Assembly: GCA_946479015.1 (NCBI GenBank)
Contig: CAMLEQ010000122.1
Span: 1-9,653, forward strand
Origin: an uncultured Gemmatimonadota bacterium
GTDB lineage: Bacteria > Gemmatimonadota > Gemmatimonadetes > Gemmatimonadales > Gemmatimonadaceae
Length of the DNA: 9,653 bases
Direction of reading: 5' to 3'
The notes under the pieces are model-generated. The model was not told the origin of the DNA, searched no databases, and was given only the letters and a program-made list of their open reading frames with translations. A program made the translations under genes and the position numbers. Shown piece by piece: positions 6,307 to 9,653 of this stretch (its first letter is position 1; the number at the start of each line of letters is the position of its first letter).

Positions 6307-6810
6307 CTAGGCGACGTGATCGCTGTCCACCTGGACGAGCACGAACTCGTTGCCGTACAGATCGGTCACATGGGCGAACATCGTACCCTGCGCCTCTTGC
6401 ACGGGGCGGCGCACCATGCCGCCGGCGCGCTCGACGCGGGCGACCGCCCCGCGACAATCGGTGGTGTAGATCACCGCAAGCGGCTGGGCGCCGGCCTGCC
6501 GGCCGACCCGAGCCTGATCCTCGGACGTGGTCGCCTGGAAAAACCAGATCCCCGTGGGGGCGCGACAGGCGGGCATCACAGCGCCGCCGTCAGGCGCGTC
6601 ACCCGGGAGCCCGGCGTGCAGGAAGCGCGCACCTCTCTCGTGGCGCTGGTCAAATCGGACATACGGGGGTGACGGAGTCGTCCGAACGACCGAGATAATA
6701 CACGGCCGGATTCGGCACTTTGCGGCATGGGCCGAGATCGAGCGGGCGATCGCGGCGGCGACCGCGTAGGTGCGCCATTCTCCGTGCGGCAGGCCCCCGC
6801 TGGCTCGCAT
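6307..6810 (-). CDS. VOC (glyoxalase/bleomycin-resistance fold) family protein, N-terminal part defective
   Basis: The C-terminal half is a clear VOC module. VGRQAGAQPLAVIYTTDCRGAV (about 102-123 from the ATG at 6810) is strand and helix, and the ending DLYGNEFVLVQV (about 149-160) has the family's usual Gly-Asn-Glu-Phe metal-site strand. GARFLHAGLPGD and GAVMPAC (about 60-85) look like the last strands of the first half. The expected helix with an FYxxxLGF-like segment between FDQ (about 53-55) and GARFL (60-64) is absent in all three frames. This suggests an in-frame loss of roughly 20-25 residues. The 50 or so residues before it do not resemble a VOC start, and ATG 6810 has no ribosome binding site, so that start is only formal. 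VOC proteins need two beta-alpha-beta-beta-beta units for a metal site, so this one may be non-functional. Family call firm, intactness doubtful. Confidence 0.7.
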   Translation of the reverse strand: MRASGGLPHGEWRTYAVAAAIARSISAHAAKCRIRPCIISVVRTTPSPPYVRFDQRHERGARFLHAGLPGDAPDGGAVMPACRAPTGIWFFQATTSEDQARVGRQAGAQPLAVIYTTDCRGAVARVERAGGMVRRPVQEAQGTMFAHVTDLYGNEFVLVQVDSDHVA

Positions 6811-6853
6811 CTGGCTGGAGGTGAGCGCGCCGACAGGACGACAGGAACTCTAC

Positions 6854-7702
6854 ATGCTGGCCGCCGTCGTACGCACGACGAAGCTTCCCTCCGGCGAGCG
6901 CGTGCCGGTCCTCGGGCAGGGGACGTGGCACCTCGCCGAGCACGCGCATCGCCGCGCCGAGGAGATCGCCGCGATCCGCCTCGGGCTCGACCTCGGCATG
7001 ACGCTGATCGACACCGCCGAGATGTACGCCGACGGCGCGGCGGAGGAGCTCGTCGGCGAAGCGATCGCCGGGCGCCGGGAGGAGGTCTTCCTCGTGAGCA
7101 AGGTCCTGCCGCAGCATGCGACCCGGCGCGGCACGATCGCCGCGTGCGAGCGCAGCCTGCGGCGCCTCGGGACGGACTGGGTCGATCTCTACCTCCTGCA
7201 CTGGCGCGGCACGGTGCCGCTGGAGGAGACGCTCGATGGGTTCAGGGCGCTCGAGCGCGCGAACCGAATCCGCCACTGGGGCGTCAGCAACTTCGACGTC
7301 TCGGACATGGAGGAGCTCGTCGGCTTGCCGGGCGGCACGGCCGTCGCGACCGATCAGGTGCTGTACAACCTCTCGCGGCGCGGGATCGAGTGGGATCTGC
7401 TGCCGTGGTGCTTCGGGCGCGGGATTCCCATCATGGCTTACTCGCCGATCGAGCAGGGACGCCTGCTCGGCGATCGCACGCTGCGGGAGGTGGCGGCCCG
7501 GCACGGCGCCACGCCGGCACAGGTAGCGCTCGCGTGGGTGCTCCGGCGGGACGGCATCATCGCCATCCCCCGCGCGGGGACGCCGGAGCACGTGCGCGAG
7601 AACCGCGCCGCGCTCGAGCTCCAGCTCACGGCGCAGGATCTCGCGGCACTCGACCGGGCCTTCCCGCCGCCGGACGGGCCGCGCCCGCTCGAGATGCTCT
7701 GA
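6854..7702 (+). CDS. yeaE: Aldo/keto reductase, YeaE-like
   Basis: A 282-residue NADPH-dependent carbonyl reductase of the (beta/alpha)8 barrel type, cytoplasmic. The catalytic tetrad is in place: Asp53 and Tyr58 in LIDTAEMYADG, Lys83 in VSKVLP and His116 in LLHWRG. LGQGTWHLAE near the N-terminus, HWGVSNFD (141-148), YNLSRRGIEWDLLPWC (171-186), MAYSPIEQGRLLG (194-206) and IPRAGTPEHVREN (238-250, cofactor-phosphate region) closely follow E. coli YeaE, which reduces methylglyoxal. Arg240 replaces the more usual Lys. ATG 6854 is chosen over an ATG at 6770: it has AGGAA 6 nt upstream and starts where family homology starts. Length matches the family. It is followed after 1 nt by the TMEM175 gene, so the two are probably co-transcribed. 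The physiological substrate is unproven. Confidence 0.92.
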   Translation: MLAAVVRTTKLPSGERVPVLGQGTWHLAEHAHRRAEEIAAIRLGLDLGMTLIDTAEMYADGAAEELVGEAIAGRREEVFLVSKVLPQHATRRGTIAACERSLRRLGTDWVDLYLLHWRGTVPLEETLDGFRALERANRIRHWGVSNFDVSDMEELVGLPGGTAVATDQVLYNLSRRGIEWDLLPWCFGRGIPIMAYSPIEQGRLLGDRTLREVAARHGATPAQVALAWVLRRDGIIAIPRAGTPEHVRENRAALELQLTAQDLAALDRAFPPPDGPRPLEML

Positions 7703-7703
7703 C

Positions 7704-8390
7704 GTGAAGCTGGTAGACAGGGCGGAAACGCACGGTGCCGAACGGGGGCTCCGACGGCTCGAGGCGTTCTCGGATGCGGTCTTCGCGATCGCCCTCACGC
7801 TCCCCATCGTCGAGACCAAGCCGCCGGGAGCGCCGGCCGGGCCGAGGGTCGGGGCGAGCCTGCTCCGCGCGATCGCCGGCCAGTGGCGCGATCAACTCGC
7901 GCTGCTGCTGAGCTTCCTCGCGATCGGCGTCTACTGGCTGCAGCACCACAACAGCGGCCGCATCTTCGTCAAGAGCGACTACGCCTTCGGCGTGATCAAT
8001 CTCGGCTTCCTCCTCGCCGTGACGGCGCTTCCTTATCCGCTGCGACTCTGGTGCTACCACTTCGGGACGGTTCACGAACGAGCGGCGAGCATCGTGCTCA
8101 CGATCGCGCTTCTCATGCCGCCGCTGTTCTGGCTCGTGAAATGGGTCTACGCGATGGGCGGTTTGCGGCTCATGGACGAGCGCCTGGCGCCCGATTTCAT
8201 CTTCCAGATGACCCGGCGCTACGCGATCGCCACTGGCCTCCATGCCGCGGCAGTTCCGATCGCCGTGGTGGCACCGCGGCTCGGCGTCGCGCTCGCCCTC
8301 GGTGTGATCACGTCGTTCCTGGTGCCCCTGCCCAAGCCCCGCTACAAGCCCGGACAGGAGCCGGAGGAGAGAGAAGTCTCGACCGAGTGA
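7704..8390 (+). CDS. TMEM175-family (DUF1211) potassium channel subunit
   Basis: A 228-residue inner-membrane protein with about six helices, at about 22-37, 63-83, 95-115, 128-150, 170-192 and 193-210. The signature of bacterial TMEM175 channels is at the start of helix 1, with Arg18 and FSDAVFAIALTL at 22-33. FLAIGVYWLQHHNSGRIF (71-88) at the end of helix 2 also fits DUF1211. Bacterial members assemble as tetramers and conduct potassium without a classical TVGYG filter. Here Pro34 sits in helix 1 (TLPIVE), where most members, as I recall, have a second leucine. The GTG start at 7704 is 1 nt after the aldo/keto reductase stop and has only a weak ribosome binding site, so coupled translation is likely. 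The C-terminus is a short charged tail. It converges with nadC with a 16-nt gap. Confidence 0.88.
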   Translation: MKLVDRAETHGAERGLRRLEAFSDAVFAIALTLPIVETKPPGAPAGPRVGASLLRAIAGQWRDQLALLLSFLAIGVYWLQHHNSGRIFVKSDYAFGVINLGFLLAVTALPYPLRLWCYHFGTVHERAASIVLTIALLMPPLFWLVKWVYAMGGLRLMDERLAPDFIFQMTRRYAIATGLHAAAVPIAVVAPRLGVALALGVITSFLVPLPKPRYKPGQEPEEREVSTE

Positions 8391-8406
8391 GAGTCACCCC
8401 ACCGCC

Positions 8407-9297
8407 TCACGACGATTCGGCGGCGAAATCCAGCCCAACGTCCAGCGCCGGCGCCGAGTGCGTGAGCGCGCCGACGGAGATGCGGTCCACCCCCGTCTCG
8501 GCGATCGCCCGCGCGGTCTCGAGCGAGATGCCGCCGGAGGCCTCGAGCTGGACCCGTCCGGCGACGAGCGCCACGCACCGCCGCATGTCGTCGAGAGACA
8601 TGTTGTCGAGCAGGATGATGTCGGGCGCCGCGCCGAGGGCGGCCTCCACCTGTGCCACGGTGTCGCACTCCACCTCCACCAGCGCGGTCGCGGGCGCGAG
8701 CTCGCGCGCGCGGCGCACCGCTACGACGACGTCACCTCCCACCGCCGCGATGTGGTTGTCCTTGATCAACACCGCGGCCGCGAGGTCGGGGCGGTGGCTC
8801 TCGCCGCCGCCCAGCCGCACGGCCCACTTCTCGAGGGCGCGGAGCCCCGGCGTGGTCTTGCGGGTGTCGAGGATGCAGGCGCGCGTGCCGCGCACGGCAT
8901 CCACGTAGCGGGCGGTGAGGGTGGCGATGCCGGAGAGGCGTTGAACGAAGTTGAGCGCCACGCGCTCGGCGGAGAGGATCGCCCGTGCGGGGCCGTCGAT
9001 CTCCATGACCGCATCGCCGCGCGCCACATGCGCGCCATCGGACACGAGCGCGCGGGCGCGCGCCGTCCGGTCGAGCTGGCTGAACGCCGCGGCCGCGAGC
9101 GGGAGGCCGGCGACCACCCCGGCCGCGCGCGCCACCATCCGCGCGCTCGCGCGGGCGGATGGGTCCACCGTGGCGCGGGTGGTCACGTCGTCGAACGCGC
9201 GATCCTCCTCGAGCGCGGCGCGAACCAGTGCGTCGAGCGCGTCCGGCGCGAGGGGGAGGGGAACGGCGGCGCGCTCCGGCGCGAGCCCCGCGCTCAT
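8407..9297 (-). CDS. nadC: Nicotinate-nucleotide pyrophosphorylase (carboxylating), quinolinate phosphoribosyltransferase
   Basis: A 296-residue cytoplasmic enzyme joining quinolinate and PRPP to give nicotinate mononucleotide, CO2 and pyrophosphate in de novo NAD synthesis. Motifs in order: EEDRAFDDVTT (30-40), NFVQRLSGIATLT (116-128), DTRKTTPGLR (144-153), GGGESHR (163-169), LIKDNH (177-182), VEVE (207-210), LLDNM (229-233), EASGGI (252-257) and ISVGALTHSAPALD (273-286). These cover the substrate-binding Arg, Lys and Glu positions, and the length is normal. ATG 9297 overlaps the nadA stop by 4 nt (ATGA), which indicates coupled translation. The frame is open upstream to an ATG at 9474, but that extension is Arg/Pro-rich and only shadows nadA. 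Confidence 0.97.
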   Translation of the reverse strand: MSAGLAPERAAVPLPLAPDALDALVRAALEEDRAFDDVTTRATVDPSARASARMVARAAGVVAGLPLAAAAFSQLDRTARARALVSDGAHVARGDAVMEIDGPARAILSAERVALNFVQRLSGIATLTARYVDAVRGTRACILDTRKTTPGLRALEKWAVRLGGGESHRPDLAAAVLIKDNHIAAVGGDVVVAVRRARELAPATALVEVECDTVAQVEAALGAAPDIILLDNMSLDDMRRCVALVAGRVQLEASGGISLETARAIAETGVDRISVGALTHSAPALDVGLDFAAESS

Positions 9298-9653
9298 TCG
9301 CCCGCCACCGCCGCGGGGACGCGCCCGGCCGCCGCGCTCGCGCCCACGGAGAGCATGCGGTCGATCGCCAGCCGCGCGCGCGCGGCGACCGGTTCGGGGA
9401 CGGTGATGCGGTGCTCCATCCGCTCGAGCGACCGGTGGAGCTTGGGGAGGGTGGTGAGCTTCATGTACTGGCACGACGCGCGGTCGTCGGCGGCGAGGAA
9501 GCGCTTGTCCGGGTACGCCTTCCGCAGCCGGTGCAGGATCCCCACCTCGGTGGCGACGATGAACTCGTCGGCATCGCTCGCGCCGGGCCGGCGCATCATC
9601 CCCTCGGTGCTGAGGACGTGCACGCCCGCGGGCTCGATGTCGCCGGCGCTCAT
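9294..9653 (-). CDS. nadA: Quinolinate synthase, C-terminal part; 5' end outside window
   Basis: The visible 119 residues are the C-terminal third of NadA. This 4Fe-4S enzyme condenses iminoaspartate with dihydroxyacetone phosphate to quinolinate, the substrate of NadC encoded next to it. Diagnostic segments are STEGMMRR (about 15-22), EFIVATEVGILHRLRKAYPDK (30-50) and CQYMKLTTL (61-69). In the last of these, Cys61 should be one of the three cluster ligands. RSLERMEHRITVPEPV (74-89) is the usual C-terminal helix region. The ATG at 9653 is internal, so the gene runs past the right edge. The last 18 or so residues form an Ala-rich tail (ASAAAGRVPAAVAGE) of no recognisable function. The stop codon overlaps the nadC start by 4 nt. 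Confidence 0.96.
   Translation of the reverse strand: MSAGDIEPAGVHVLSTEGMMRRPGASDADEFIVATEVGILHRLRKAYPDKRFLAADDRASCQYMKLTTLPKLHRSLERMEHRITVPEPVAARARLAIDRMLSVGASAAAGRVPAAVAGE

Noticed and set aside
6669..6700. GTGACG and GATAAT as a promoter for the aldo/keto reductase
   Set aside because: The -10-like box is good but the spacing is 19 nt, the -35 match is partial and the start codon is 154 nt away. The complement reads TATTAT, also promoter-like, but has no -35. Too ambiguous to list.
6650..7819. 389-codon open frame on the minus strand
   Set aside because: It is antisense to the aldo/keto reductase, which carries a full catalytic tetrad. The shadow is Arg/Pro/Ala-rich.
8387..8410. GTGAG/CTCAC inverted repeat in the gap between the TMEM175 gene and nadC
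   Set aside because: Only 5 bp of stem, a 14-nt loop and no T-run, so it is not a credible terminator. The convergent genes are just 16 nt apart.
9298..9474. Possible N-terminal extension of NadC to an ATG at 9474
   Set aside because: The 59 extra residues are His/Arg/Pro-rich and overlap nadA in another frame. NadC homology begins after ATG 9297, which forms the ATGA overlap.
1..9653. tRNA, rRNA, CRISPR, insertion sequence or phage genes
   Set aside because: Reading both strands showed no cloverleaf-like segment, no regular spaced direct repeats and no transposase, integrase or phage protein motif.

Overview
The window is a compact, very GC-rich stretch of bacterial chromosome, about two thirds G+C by eye, with coding strands that use G or C at most third positions. 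Gene content (sodium:solute symporter, DUF1572 DinB protein, secreted MetX-like hydrolase, membrane-embedded M28 peptidase, nadC/nadA) looks like a free-living soil or sediment bacterium. A heptad repeat of the CGGGAAT/CGGGAAG type at 1041-1097 makes me think of Gemmatimonadota. That is an inference from memory, and no ribosomal or other taxonomic marker is present to settle it.

Layout, left to right. (1) Plus strand, 1-2714: the C-terminal part of an SSS-family symporter, a DUF1572/DinB-superfamily protein and an exported alpha/beta hydrolase of the MetX type. They are 16 nt apart and then overlapping by 1 nt, so they probably form one transcript. A possible terminator lies at 2727-2775. (2) Minus strand, read from about 5774 down to 2781: a DUF998 membrane protein, a proline-iminopeptidase-like alpha/beta hydrolase and a multi-pass M28 metallopeptidase. 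The genes are 18 nt apart and then overlapping by 49 nt. A perfect 9-bp inverted repeat sits just upstream of the first gene and may be the operator of this operon. (3) Minus strand, 5829-6810: two poorly preserved genes. One is an unrecognised small ORF without a convincing start. The other is a VOC/glyoxalase-fold gene whose second half is intact but whose N-terminal helix-strand unit seems to be missing. (4) Plus strand, 6854-8390: a YeaE-like aldo/keto reductase followed after 1 nt by a TMEM175-family potassium channel subunit. (5) Minus strand, 9653-8407: the C-terminal part of quinolinate synthase (nadA) overlapping by 4 nt with complete nadC, two consecutive steps of de novo NAD synthesis.

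The best-defined pathway is NAD synthesis. NadA makes quinolinate and NadC converts it to nicotinate mononucleotide. The M28/alpha-beta-hydrolase/DUF998 operon suggests peptide breakdown at or near the membrane, but its substrate cannot be read from sequence. No rRNA, tRNA, CRISPR array, insertion sequence, phage gene or toxin-antitoxin pair was seen. No stretch over 300 bases lacks a gene. I did not find a convincing new biological system. The items most worth a second look are the operator-like palindrome, the heptad repeat inside the symporter reading frame, and the damaged VOC gene.
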